From Gracilaria domingensis (taxonomy: Eukaryota; Rhodophyta; Florideophyceae; Gracilariales; Gracilariaceae), in assembly GCA_022539475.1 (NCBI GenBank), contig VCMS01000407.1:29612-93611 (forward strand): 64,000 nt of DNA, read 5' to 3'. Below, piece after piece: positions 17,994-28,301 of the stretch. Both the position numbers and the translations under genes were made by a program. Position 1 is the first letter of the stretch. Each line of letters starts with the position of its first letter. The notes beneath the pieces were generated by a model. That model was not told where the DNA came from, did no database searches, and saw only the letters and a program-made list of their open reading frames with translations.

Positions 17994-20365
17994 TCAGACA
18001 AAGAGCGCAGTTGGTATCCCGTCCGGTTGGGGTGCACTACCGTTTTTGAGTTTGTGGGTTCCGAGATGTTCGGCGTCTGTTGCCCCCTTCTTAGGTGGCG
18101 ATGCGCCCTCGCGGGCGGTCCGCTCGAAATACCTCTTCACAAAGTTGTGTGGCAAGTTCCGTCTCGGTTCCCATGTGGGTTTCTTGAAACCAAACCACTT
18201 CACGCGTACGAGTTCCTCACCGTCCTCGGTTTCACCGTGATCGATAACCTTTTATACCATCCATTCCTTTTCCGTTTGGGGGCCAGGTTGGGCCGCGTTT
18301 GACCCAGCATGTACAGGTTCTTTGGTGGTAACGGGTACACGCGAGGTTGTTTGTGCCGATTGCGGTAATTCTGAACAGACTGCTGATGCTGGTGCTGTTC
18401 TATCTTGAATGGTTGTGTCGGCGGCATTACCCGGGTCCTCGGAAATAGGAAGGGCATCCGATCCGGAGTTAGAGTCTGTATTATTGGCGGCGGCTTCGCT
18501 CTCCTGGGAAACTAAAGAGGGCACCGCAGTCACTCTGTCAATATTAACGACGTCGTGTAACCCATCGATGTCGAGTGTGACCGTAGTTTCGGTAACCCGG
18601 ACGACCTTGTACGGTCCTTCCGAAGCCGGTAGCAGTTTCTTGACGATATCCTCGTACTCAGTAGAGTTTTTCTTCCCAGGTGGAGCGTCCAAGTGAACCA
18701 TATACCCTTCCTTAAAGGTTGGAGTGTACCGTATCCGCGAATCAAAGGATGCTTTGTAGCGCTCCTGCGCTTTGCATAATTTGGTGTGGGCTAGCTTGAT
18801 TAGTTCCAATACGCAGGGTCGTGTTACGCGACGGATCTCTGCCGTTGTAGGGCGGAGAGATGTCGTTTGCGGGAGGGCTGACGTGGGTTCATCGAGCACA
18901 ACTCCGGGCGGGTGCCGCGTGAGGGTGAGTTTGAAAGCTGTGAATCCGGTTGAACGGTGAACGTGCAGGTTGTATCCGTACACCAAAGGTTGGACCAGCT
19001 TGTCCCAGTCCTTCCGGTGTTCAGATACATAATGCCGCAAGAGCGGGTAGCAAAAACCTTATTAAACCTTTCGGCTTGTCCGTTCGTCTGGGGGTGGTAG
19101 GCAGTCGTCAGGGCGTGCGTGATACCGAGATCGGCGACAAGGGATTCAAAATACTTGGAAACGAACTGTGGGCCGTTGTCGGTGAGAAGATAGGTAGGAA
19201 TCCCGTAAGGTTACACCCAGTTTTTGAGAAAGGCGATTGCGATATCAGTCGCCTTTGTGTCCGGCAGCGGTATGGCCCTAGTGAGTTTTGTGAGGCGGTC
19301 TGTTATCACCAATATGTATTTATTTCTGCGTCCTGTTTTCGGCGAAGAACTTAATATGTCCATAGCCACGAACTCGAAAGGGGCCGTTGCCGGGAACAAC
19401 TTCAAGTACTTATGGTTCTTGAAGTGGGTTCCGCGGACTGCCCGGCAGAGGTTACACCGAGAAACGGTCTCAAACACATGCTGTGACATGAAGGACCAGT
19501 AAAAATCCCGACGCAAGGTGTAGTACATCTTGATCGCGCCTGGGTGTCCCGCCAAACATTGGAAATGAGCCAGTTCGAGAAATCTTTTCCGTAGGGACTC
19601 CGGTACCACTCTCTGTAGGGCTCCGTCAATCGGCGAGATTCTGCACAGTATCCCGGAACGGTTGTAGTCAAACTGGGACTTAGGATCTTCGATGGATTCG
19701 GCTTTTGCATTGCAGAAGGGATCTTTCGCCTGAGCGGCAAGGAAGTCCTCAACCGTTATCAGGATGACGTCCGGTTGTTCTGCGATGGTTATGAATACAT
19801 GTAGCGGCTCCCCGTCGTCAGTGATTGTAGGCCAGTTGATCAAGGCGTCCTCTATGATTTCTTCGTTCACAAGTGCATCCGCGACGGCGTATTCCGTGTC
19901 GGTATCTGTCTCATTCACAAGTAGGCACGGAACCTCATCCTCCAAAGGCGTTTCGTCTTCTCCGTCCGTTGGCATCCGCGAAACTGCATCGGCAGGGAGA
20001 TGCTTAATACCGGGTCGGTATTGCACCTCGAAGTCGAATTCGGCAAGGCGTAGGCGCCATCTTGCGAGCTTTCCCGTAGCATCGGTTATATTGAGGAGCC
20101 AACGAAAGCGTTGTGATCTGTTCGAATTCGAACAATAAACCTTTGCCCTTCTAGGTATGGCCTCAGGAGCAGCATGCTCCATACTATGGCAACACATTCC
20201 CGTTCAGAGGTACTGTAGTTCCTTTCTGGGACGGTCAGCGAACAGCTCCAATACCCGATCGGGCGGTAATCTTTCTCATTTTCTTGCTGCTGAAGCAGAG
20301 TACATCCGATCTGACGGTGGCAAGCATCCGTCTCCAAGAGGCAAACGAAAAAGTGCATCACGAGT
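17994..20365 (-). mobile_element. 5'-truncated chromovirus (Ty3/gypsy) polyprotein remnant
   Basis: Reading 5' to 3' on the minus strand: the RNase H start (ETDACHRQIGCTL, about 20330) and the RT-RNase H connection (TDHNA, then DFEVQYRPG and ADAVSR); the integrase zinc domain (H, GHPG, then CNLC, about 19450-19560); the catalytic core (FVAMDI with the first Asp, LVITDRL); the DNA-binding tail; and a chromodomain at about 18124-18247 (ELVRVKWFGF, TWEP). Gag, protease and most of reverse transcriptase are absent beyond 20365, where a different transposon begins. Several frame breaks show that it is dead. The chromodomain places it among chromoviruses, which target marked chromatin. No LTR pair was identified. 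Confidence 0.88.
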
Positions 20366-20374
20366 CTGAAGAGC

Positions 20375-21840
20375 TCATGTGTTGTACCGGAATCTTCAGA
20401 TAGACAGTTTCGTGATGCGTTGCGGCAGAAGAACGAGAGAGCAATTCAAGACTTGATTGAACTAGAGTGCCCCTCGATTCGAGACCATGAATCTGTGTAA
20501 AGTTTGTGGAAGATACTATCTCAGCGAGATTCAACCGTCACATCTCGAAACAGTATCATCAAGAAAATCGGTATCAAACGACGGCCAAATCTATCGCTGT
20601 TGGAGATTGACTTCGTTTTCTCATTTCCGTATGACGTTATGCACCTTGTTCTCCTGGGTTGGGTAAAACAGCTGCTTCGAATCATTTCTCGATCACATTC
20701 AAGGCTGGAGTGTACCTCGGATAACAGAACCTATTGCATTTCACCACACATTCTGGAGAAGATTAATCGTGCAATGTCGTCCTCGTCAAAAGGCATACAA
20801 AGCAGCTGGGGAAGACCACCCCTTACATTGGAACATCTCTGCAAATATACGGCGGAAGATTACAAGAAACACGCAGAAATATATCCAAAACCGTTTTTGC
20901 ATTGCTTCAATGTATCGAAGAGGATTATCAAAGTTTGGGTTCTCACCTCTCGACTGGTGTCGCTTAGCTTTGATTAGGATTGCTCAACAATTCGGGTGAG
21001 ACACATGCGAAGGACAATCGAAAAACTCTATGCGCTGTTCATAGCGTTGGTGTACCACGGTGAAAATGATTCTTGCTTTCCCAGGCAAAACTCGTTAAGG
21101 GAATGCTAAAAGGGTTTTCAGGGGACTTGGAGACAAGATCACTGATGTAGTAAGGTAATATGACCAACGTCATTGAAAAATAAGTAAGTGTTTGGTTCAC
21201 TGACATTTCCATGAGTGTGATTTTTTGAAAAAATTAAATTCCTCGAAAGTGCCCTTACAATCTATTGGAAGGCATCAAATTCATTTACCTCCGCATGATG
21301 ATTCAATTAAAATGGGTTTTGCTAGGGTTTCTTACTCCAAGTACGCATGCAATTCTTCACATTCATGAAATACTTCGAGAGTGCGGACCGTTACCTCTCT
21401 CTTCACAGTTTGTCATTGAGAGACTGCTCGGAGAAATCGGGAAAAGAATTCAGAGTAGCCCTCATCTCTCTGCTCATAAATTTCACAAAAATTTTCGTCT
21501 TCCGGCCTTGAGACTGGCGAACGGTGGAAGACTATCAGACTTGGTCACCGAAAGCAAATAATATGAGTGATTATCTCAAAGCACATCAGCAAGAATATCC
21601 AATGTATCTGATACATATGGATTTGGCGTGCGTTGTCATGGCTCTCGCCGCGACGTACAGAGCTATTGGCTTTCCAGAGATCGTGAAAGATGTCTCGGGA
21701 ATTTCTTGCGGCAGTACTTTCCATCACAAATGTCATTCAGGGTTGATTCTGTGCACGAGTTTGGAAATGCAACAATTGCAAGGCAAATGAATACCGTAAG
21801 TATAGAGACTGCTGATGAGCATCGAAACTAAGCCCGAAGG
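20375..21840 (+). mobile_element. Tnp2/Plavaka-like (CACTA-type) transposase remnant
   Basis: Broken frames carry a FRDALRQKNER segment, then FSFPYDVMHLVLLGWVKQLL (20600-20670), the characteristic plD-x-MH core of Tnp2/Plavaka-type transposases. Later HAILHIHEIL and GPLPLSSQFVIERLLGEIG (21340-21440) match the distal part of this family. A stretch near 20990-21330 recurs inverted at 31380-31700. Stops and shifts make it non-functional. It abuts the truncated end of the chromovirus. The exact superfamily cannot be fixed without a search. Confidence 0.65.
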
Positions 21841-22195
21841 CAAGAAAAGTGCCGCCAAAAACATTTCATAGCGGCTCACTTCATGCAAGAAGACAGTGGT
21901 TTGTAAACATTCTAAAAATAAAGTTTACAAAGTAAAAAATTTTCATTTACCGGTCAACGAAATTTTAAAAAACTAAAATCTTTATTGTTTTTTGGGAAAC
22001 TTCGGAAAGATGCGATTTTTATATTTTTCGAAATTTTATTACATAGTACGTTTTTAAAGCATAAATCTATTGTAAATTATCATAAAGTTAAAATTAGTTA
22101 TTTAGATCTCTTTTGACCTAATATAGTCTTAGATAAATTAATGATAAATACTATGAAACAAAATAAGTTTATGATTTGTGTTAAATAAGATTTCA

Positions 22196-22269
22196 AGGAG
22201 AATAGCTTAATTAGGTAGAGCTTTGGTTTTCAAAACCAATGTTTGTAGGTTGAAGTCCTTCTTCTCCTG
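22196..22269 (+). tRNA. trnW: Mitochondrial-type tRNA-Trp (UCA)
   Basis: Folds as a full cloverleaf: acceptor AGGAGAA/TTCTCCT (7 bp), D-stem GCTT/GAGC (one G-U pair), anticodon stem TTGGT/ACCAA (5 bp) with loop TTTCAAA giving anticodon TCA at 22230-22232, T-stem GTAGG/CCTTC with one T-T mismatch and a 7-nt loop, discriminator G. Anticodon UCA reads UGA and UGG as Trp, a mitochondrial feature. Here it is inside nuclear DNA, so it is presumed a non-functional copy. Confidence 0.88.
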
Positions 22270-22305
22270 TTTTATAATTTATGTTTAATTAATATATTTA
22301 AAATT

Positions 22306-22372
22306 ATGTTGACATCTATTTTAATTGCAAGTCCTTTAGAACAATTTGAAATTGTTAATATTTTAACATTGG
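22306..22372 (+). pseudogene. atp6: atp6 5' fragment (mitochondrial ATP synthase subunit a)
   Basis: About 22 codons from the ATG at 22306. The stretch SPLEQFEIVNIL matches the highly conserved beginning of ATP6 in algae and fungi. It starts 37 bp after the tRNA and is cut at 22372 by the insertion edge. Confidence 0.75.
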
Positions 22373-22514
22373 TTCCATGTCCGGATCAGAATCAGACTCA
22401 AAGAAGGAAACTAATAGTTTGAGGAATCTGTGCCACGGAAGTGTGCTGAGAATGTTCCAAATAGAGCTTCAGTAGGAGGTTCAAGGTGGCGTAGAGAACC
22501 GACTTACGGTTGCC

Positions 22515-22748
22515 TTGGTGGATATAAAACGGCAGTATGAATTGATACAAAATCCTGAATACTCACTAGTATACAGCGATGGGAGACCAGTCACTTCGGA
22601 ATCGACAGAGATAGCCTATGTTATTCAAAGAAGTATCAAAGTGATCGAAATATCAGGGTGCAGATATTTCTTAGACAGAGACCGTTGTGGTAAGAATAAT
22701 GACCAATATTGCGTCGAGGAAGTCCTCTGCGGCCTGAAATGTTCATGA
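22515..22748 (+). CDS. Short ORF, unknown
   Basis: 77 residues, with no recognised family (motif-like stretch CRYFLDRDRCGKN). It lies between the mitochondrial insertion and a Ser-rich ORF and may be part of the degraded transposon. Weak support. Confidence 0.2.
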   Translation: MVDIKRQYELIQNPEYSLVYSDGRPVTSESTEIAYVIQRSIKVIEISGCRYFLDRDRCGKNNDQYCVEEVLCGLKCS

Positions 22749-23194
22749 GCGCTCATTTTTCTCCACATCAAACACCGGTTCCATCTCGTATCCTAAAAGT
22801 GGCACATCCGTTCATGTTGCTCTTAACCGGCGCGATTCGAAGCAGGCTCGATCTCCAAACATTATGAACGAGAGGAAGCACAAACGTATGCCATGGAGTA
22901 CAGCTCAAGTCTTCACACTCAAAACCGCTACAGAACAGATTTCAGCAGTTTTGCCCTTGCATGGAAAGTATCGCACTAAAGCACATGCGTCTTTTCAAGC
23001 AGGGTAGTGTGTCTTGCAAGATTATGTACTTCTCAAAGTATCCCATGGTGAATGAAATGCGCCATGCTTTGAGGAGAAACGATATCAGAAAACCGGCGAA
23101 GCGGTGCAGTTATGTTTTCAGGGTGGAAGCTCAGGCAGCAGGCTCCTGAGCCACACATTACAAATAGTTTCCTTTTATACAGTGTACTGTATAC

Positions 23195-24172
23195 GTGCAA
23201 TGGATTGTGCTGTGGAAATGTAATGCGTGGCACTATCGAAATCTTTCCTCTAGACTGAATCGATGTTTTGGACTGCACATCTTCGAAGTCAAATGCATCG
23301 AAGGGTACTTGAAACATTCATGGATGCCACTGGAGACTTCTGATCTCAACACCTTTGGGACTTTTGAAAAACGTTTGGGCACGTCCTTGGAAGAACCGCA
23401 ACATCGATTAATGAGCGAGAAATATGAAGAAGTTGGCGTTCCTGAAAATGTTACATTTCCTGTACGAAAACTACTGGTCCCAGAGAGCACCAATGTTATC
23501 ATCATACGAGATTCTTCTTCAACAGGTAATCCTGCGCAGAGAAGTGGTCGGCCCGAGCAGGTACACGTTCTTTCCGATGAAGCCCATAACGTGACTCAAA
23601 TTCACCTGCATGATTTAGATGGGTCATTGCGCAAGAGAATATGGAGGTCAATACCTGAGAATAGGAGAAGAGAGAATGCTCAAAAACGAAAAATGTACAC
23701 AGTTTCTTGCCGTATAGAAACATTTGAAGAGAGGAATTCTCCACTTCTGAAGAGAAGAGCATATTATGCTGCTCGTAAGTTGCGTAGAAATGAAACCAAC
23801 TCGGAGGATTTTAGCGCATCTTCTTCGGAAATCTCAACCTTATGTGACGACTACAGTTCGTATTCTCCTCCACCACCAAACTCAAATGCTTCTGAGCAAA
23901 GCACCTCAGACAGCCACGAATCTGAATCAACTCCCGTACAGAGCAGATCTAATTCTTCCAGCTTTTCCAACAGCTCGAGGTGTCTATCATCCGATGATGT
24001 ACACAAAATTGCTTCATCAAAGGCACAGGACACGTTTATCTACGAGGTCCATGTTGAAACCAAGGTAGTCAAGATATATAATCACCTTCTCGCTCCGGTT
24101 GACGATTTTCCAAAAAACGGGATTGTTTTGGACATTAATCGAAGCGGAGGTGCTCCGACAGCTTGTGTATGA
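23195..24172 (+). CDS. Ser-rich ORF, unknown
   Basis: A single frame of 325 residues. The first 100 residues are mixed and moderately hydrophobic. A basic middle follows (ENRRRENAQKRK), then a long Ser/Pro/Asn-rich low-complexity stretch (about residues 205-270) and a short ordered C-terminus. The length without stops in this AT-moderate area suggests real coding history. It could be a cargo or accessory protein of the neighbouring Tnp2-like element, but no motif shows this. Confidence 0.4.
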   Translation: MQWIVLWKCNAWHYRNLSSRLNRCFGLHIFEVKCIEGYLKHSWMPLETSDLNTFGTFEKRLGTSLEEPQHRLMSEKYEEVGVPENVTFPVRKLLVPESTNVIIIRDSSSTGNPAQRSGRPEQVHVLSDEAHNVTQIHLHDLDGSLRKRIWRSIPENRRRENAQKRKMYTVSCRIETFEERNSPLLKRRAYYAARKLRRNETNSEDFSASSSEISTLCDDYSSYSPPPPNSNASEQSTSDSHESESTPVQSRSNSSSFSNSSRCLSSDDVHKIASSKAQDTFIYEVHVETKVVKIYNHLLAPVDDFPKNGIVLDINRSGGAPTACV

Positions 24173-24505
24173 CAAGTCCCGGAACCTATTGCTGCAGACA
24201 GTTTCTCCTTAGCGCAGCATGATAAGAACGTGGATGATGTGGGAGAGTCGCAAGTTGTGTCTGGATAGATTGATAGATTACTGGATGCGTCGGACCGCGT
24301 AACAAAAATTTGGCTTCTGGACAAATTCCGCTCATATGTGCAAACGAATTTCCCTTCGCCGTGTATGTAGCGGAACAAATTGAGGTCAAACAGGATCGCG
24401 GCATTTGCGCACGGTGAGCAAGATTAGAACTCCGTTTCCGAGCTCAGCCGCAAGCTTTTGAGCCGCAAACGTGTTTCTTAGAATGGATAATCTGTTCTCT
24501 AAAAT
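24173..24505. other. Intergenic, nothing recognised
   Basis: 333 bp between two unidentified ORFs on opposite strands. No RNA gene, palindrome or transposon end was seen. Confidence 0.3.
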
Positions 24506-25069
24506 TCAGAGAGACGATCCGTCCTTCAGTTCGCAACATCGCTCTGGGCTTTGAATTTGATGAGCGGTCACCCGTCGCTCCCAACCCATATCACCCAGTT
24601 GACCTTCTAAAGTGAAGTAATGAAACTGAATACCCATATTAAAAGATTGACGGCCAAGGTTCAGTGACGATAACGTTGAGTATATGTGAGAACATCGACT
24701 CAAGCTTAGGCCGTTCAAATCAAAAGAGACACAGACAGCCAAATGTGCTATTCTTGCTGCCCCATCGGAAACAAACACACCAGAACACATTGTTACTGCC
24801 CCAGATACTTTCATAACGGAAGCCGTAAGTCTCTGCGTCACAAGAACGGCCAGCGAAAAGCCTCTTTGTAAAACAGCACAAGCACCAATCAAGATGTCGT
24901 CGGATAAATTGACATCAAGGGGAACTGCAGCGACACCATTGGAACGGGCAGAAATATTGGTCTCAAGGACTACGAGAGCGACTATCTCATTCATCATATC
25001 TTTCAGCTTTGAATAGGGAGCGAGCCCGGAGTGTTTCATCAGATGTTCGCGCCCCTTCTTTCCTTCCAT
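24506..25069 (-). CDS. ORF, unknown
   Basis: 187 residues in one frame with hydrophobic stretches (MNEIVALVVLE, FSLAVLVTQRL) and several Cys. No family recognised. It is flanked by non-coding DNA on both sides and may be a remnant or chance frame. Confidence 0.3.
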   Translation of the reverse strand: MEGKKGREHLMKHSGLAPYSKLKDMMNEIVALVVLETNISARSNGVAAVPLDVNLSDDILIGACAVLQRGFSLAVLVTQRLTASVMKVSGAVTMCSGVFVSDGAARIAHLAVCVSFDLNGLSLSRCSHIYSTLSSLNLGRQSFNMGIQFHYFTLEGQLGDMGWERRVTAHQIQSPERCCELKDGSSL

Positions 25070-25969
25070 GACTCTAACGCGAATGAGTGTCCCAGCGGGC
25101 GCCAGCCCAGCTGCTGGGTTACACCAGCTAATGAGGGCTCGTAGAAAATTTTCTCTCGCTGTCGTCTCTTAATTGAACCGAAAGCCCAGGGGAGAGGCGG
25201 TACATGGGTAGGAATAAGAAGATTTGTACATCAAACGCAAACGCACTAGTATCTTCTTGTCCTACGTCTTATGTTCTGGATACTTGCTCCAAGATACAAG
25301 GTCATCTTGCGGGTATTGAAGGCATATAATTTCTGGTCTTGGGACGTACATGAGATAATCGTAAAACTCTATCACCATGGGCTGTTTGTCCCCTCCGGAA
25401 TTCACACGAAGGGCTTCGAAGAAATACCATACCATAGAGGGCAGGCTGTCGCTCGAATATCGGTCTATTTCGTCCATATAGCCTTTCCAGGCATATCTTC
25501 ATGGTGGAAGATTTAAGCAACGGGCACGGCGGGCTGCACTGAGGGCGGGAATGTGGGGCAGCTAGAGGGAAAGGTAGGCAAGCCGCCGCGCGCGCGTGAA
25601 GTTGACACTGTGTAGTTCAGAGTGTGAAGCGAACTGCCTGCAGCGCCCCGTTGGCACGCGGGGCGCGTCTGTCAGGCGTTTGTCTGGAACTCAGCTGCAC
25701 GCGTCACGAGTGGGCATAAGGCGCGCGCAGGCACGTCCATGAGCCGCACGTGGCAGCCAGGTGGTGCGCTGGCCCTCGTTGCAGCGCGTTGACTGGCCGC
25801 ATCCAAAAAATGGGCGTTCCTCCATTTTGCGCCTTGAAGGCGACGGTAGGAGCACTCCGACGGCTTCAGTTCGCCCTCCGAGGATCCAACCCCGTCAGGG
25901 TTCCCTCTCTCTGCAGTGATAGTAACGCCCGCGCTCACGCTCGCACACGCCCAACGCCGTATAGACGGC
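25070..25969. other. Intergenic, GC rise at the right end
   Basis: 900 bp with only short overlapping frames on both strands. Composition becomes GC- and CpG-rich from about 25540 (GCGCGCG runs), like the flank of a host gene. The HAD pseudogene starts directly after. No promoter motif identified. Confidence 0.35.
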
Positions 25970-26545
25970 GCTTCTGCAGTCATATTCGATAACGATGGCA
26001 CGCTGGTCGATTTTATTCCGGTGAAAATGATTGCCTGGTAAAAGGCCCTGGCGCAGCTCTGGCTGTCATTCATCATTCTCCGAGCACAAGTTCTACGCCA
26101 TGGCAGGTATTCGAGCGTCGGAAACCATTCCGCAACTGGCGGCCGAGCAAAATGTACCTCATGTAAGCATTGGAAGCGTTCTCAAAGCGGGCATGCAAAA
26201 GTTGCCACAACTCTTGCAGACAGTCAAGGCAGTTTCTGTTGTCATGAAATTACTACAATACCGCAGACAAAACGTTTTGTCAATTGGCGTGGCCAGCGGT
26301 GGAGAGAGGGAAGATGTATTAACATCTTTGAGATACTTGGATATTAATGTATCACACTTTGGTGCCGTTGTGACCGCTGAGAAGGTGCATCAAGGCAAAC
26401 CACATCCAGAAACCCTTCATAATGCGGCAGAGAAGCACGGTTTGAAACCTTCTGATTGTATTGGCTTGAAGATGCTGATAAAGGTATGCAAGCATTGCAC
26501 AGCGCACGCATGGAAGCTCCCTCATTGTATTCGAGCCCCACAGCA
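25970..26545 (+). pseudogene. HAD phosphatase/phosphomutase-like pseudogene
   Basis: Motif I FDNDGTLVD (nucleophile Asp near 25988) is followed after ten codons by an in-frame TAA, then a shift into a frame with FYAMAGI, SIGVASGG (motif II) and KVHQGKPHPE (motif III Lys region). A further shift leads to LEDADKGMQAL (motif IV). This order is typical of beta-phosphoglucomutase/YqaB-type HAD enzymes of about 200-220 residues. All four motifs are recognisable but in three frames with one stop. Sequencing errors could explain the shifts; the early TAA is harder to explain that way. Confidence 0.75.
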
Positions 26546-26985
26546 CCTCAGCGCTACTGGCTGGCACACTCCGTGGTGAGGCACGGCATACTCTCCATCC
26601 CCATTCCTGATCCGCCGCCGCGCCTCATCATGATCACCTGTCGATCACAATGTGATGATCACCCTCCGCGCATCGAGCAGCCATTGGCTCATCACACTCG
26701 TCTCTCTTTCCAATGCGACTTTCATATCCGGCGCCGCGAATACCACGCGCTTCGCCGGAAAGCACCACCAAAAAGATGCGAACCAATGTCACTACCCGTC
26801 ATGCGCCAACTACGAACTTCACGACAATCAACCACGCTTCCCAAGGCAGCATAGCTGCGCTCTGAGTGTGCGAGCTCGCGTTCGAACGCACCATAAAACT
26901 CCCCCGTGGCCCCACGCAACCTGATCAGCCATTGTCTTGTTCCATCTCGCTCGGCATTCTGCCTGCCGGTAAATCTCTGTCAAAA

Positions 26986-28073
26986 TGTCGACCAGAGAGA
27001 AAACCTCCAAACGTTTAGCGTTAGGCGTCAATGTCAGACAGCAAGCCGTTCACAAAACGGCCAACTTGGTAGAAAAGCTCAACATTGATCTCTCGACCTC
27101 ATCGAGTGCGCATCAGAATCACTCCTACCCAGCTGGGTAGGAGTGATTCGGAGTCGCACTCGCACGACCTGCGGGTCATCCTGCGCCGTATTCCTACCCG
27201 CAGGGTGGGCCGCCGCCTCCGCCTTTCTATCTGTCTGACGCAGCTCCTCCACCCCCGCCGCCGCCTCCGTCGTATCCATCTGGTGCTCCACCTCCCCCGC
27301 TTCCTCCTCCGCCGGAACATCAGTTCACTCCTCGACCAAACTACTCATTCTCTACCCCTCGCCCTTACCATGCGCCACATTTGTCTCACCAAACCCCGCT
27401 ACCAACTCTCCCGAGGCCACCTTTCATTCTACCTACCGCGACATCAGCTCACTATGAGCCCCATCCTCCCTATGCTTCGCCGCCGTCAGATTATCTGTCT
27501 TCCTCGAGTCCGCCAAACCATCCGCCGCCAGTAGTTCCATATCCCTTACCACCACACCCTGCTCAGGCACCCAATTACACTCATGAGACGATCCCGTCAG
27601 CAACATCTCTACGTCCGCTGGGAACCAATCCGCGTCCCACGTCGTCACACCGGTCCTCACAAATTCAAGGCGCCAATAATTCAGCACCGAACTTGTACCC
27701 GCCTCCAACCACTCCTCTCTCCATGTCGTACACGGAAACCAAACATTCGTTTTCGCCATCTGCGCCACCACAAGCACCTCCACCAGGCTATCCGGAAGTG
27801 CCTCAACCGTCGCATCAGCAGCCGCTCAAGTATTACAGCCAACTTGCCTACAATTCTTCGTCGGCAACCTGTTCAGAGCGGCCAAACTATCCTCAGGGAG
27901 CATCATATTCGCAACGCCCGTATGAGCCCACCCCAGACTTGCCGTCTCCTGAGTATGATACATATCCACCTGCGAGTCAGATTCCTCATTCTCGGAGTTC
28001 GCCAGCTGTATCTATTCACCATCGACCTCCTCCTCATCATGCTTTTTCCTGCCCCATGCCAGGGCATGATTAA
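26986..28073 (+). CDS. Pro/Tyr/Ser-rich low-complexity protein
   Basis: The ATG at 26986 opens a ~50-residue ordered, basic N-terminus (MSTREKTSKRLALG) in one frame. The second frame, from about 27145 to 28073, is a >300-residue Pro/Tyr/Ser/His-rich chain with PPPP runs and YP/QP motifs. Such chains resemble disordered assembly domains of RNA-binding or ESCRT-type proteins, but no domain is diagnostic. The two frames meet at a 34-bp perfect palindrome (27116-27149), which may be an assembly fold-back or a small insertion. Antisense and +2 frames over it are shadows. Confidence 0.5.
27116..27149. repeat. 34-bp perfect palindrome
   Basis: Two 17-nt arms (GAATCACTCCTACCCAG and its complement) with no loop. 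It sits exactly where the reading frame of the Pro-rich gene changes. Confidence 0.9.
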
Positions 28074-28301
28074 GCGGAAGGCAGGCCGAACTACTCATCT
28101 TCCTCCTTTCAAGTACTGTACTTCGCAAATTAGCGATATCCACAGCGAAGTATAATACGTTTTGTCGTCTTCTCCTGAGTCAAGTGTTCGCACTCTTGCC
28201 TCTATGCAATTCACGAGTTTCTGGGTGACGTTGCAGAATTTTCGACAATTAACATCTTCGTGACTGATTCATCATCAATGGCCATGAGCCATACTGGGCC
28301 T

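Larger units (their letters stand above)
21910..22372 (+). other. Nuclear insertion of mitochondrial DNA
   Basis: A block of much higher AT content than its flanks. It contains an ORF tail that stays open only if TGA is read as Trp (about 21940-22189), then a complete tRNA-Trp with UCA anticodon, then the first codons of atp6. The gene spacing and composition are organellar. The right edge is sharp at about 22372, where the atp6 frame meets unrelated sequence. The left edge near 21910 is approximate. The ORF tail before the tRNA is not identified. Confidence 0.8.

Noticed and set aside
17446-18037. Minus-strand 146- and 162-codon frames with APSKDA repeats
   Set aside because: Produced by a 30-bp tandem repeat; no homology, and overlapping plus-strand frames are equally long.
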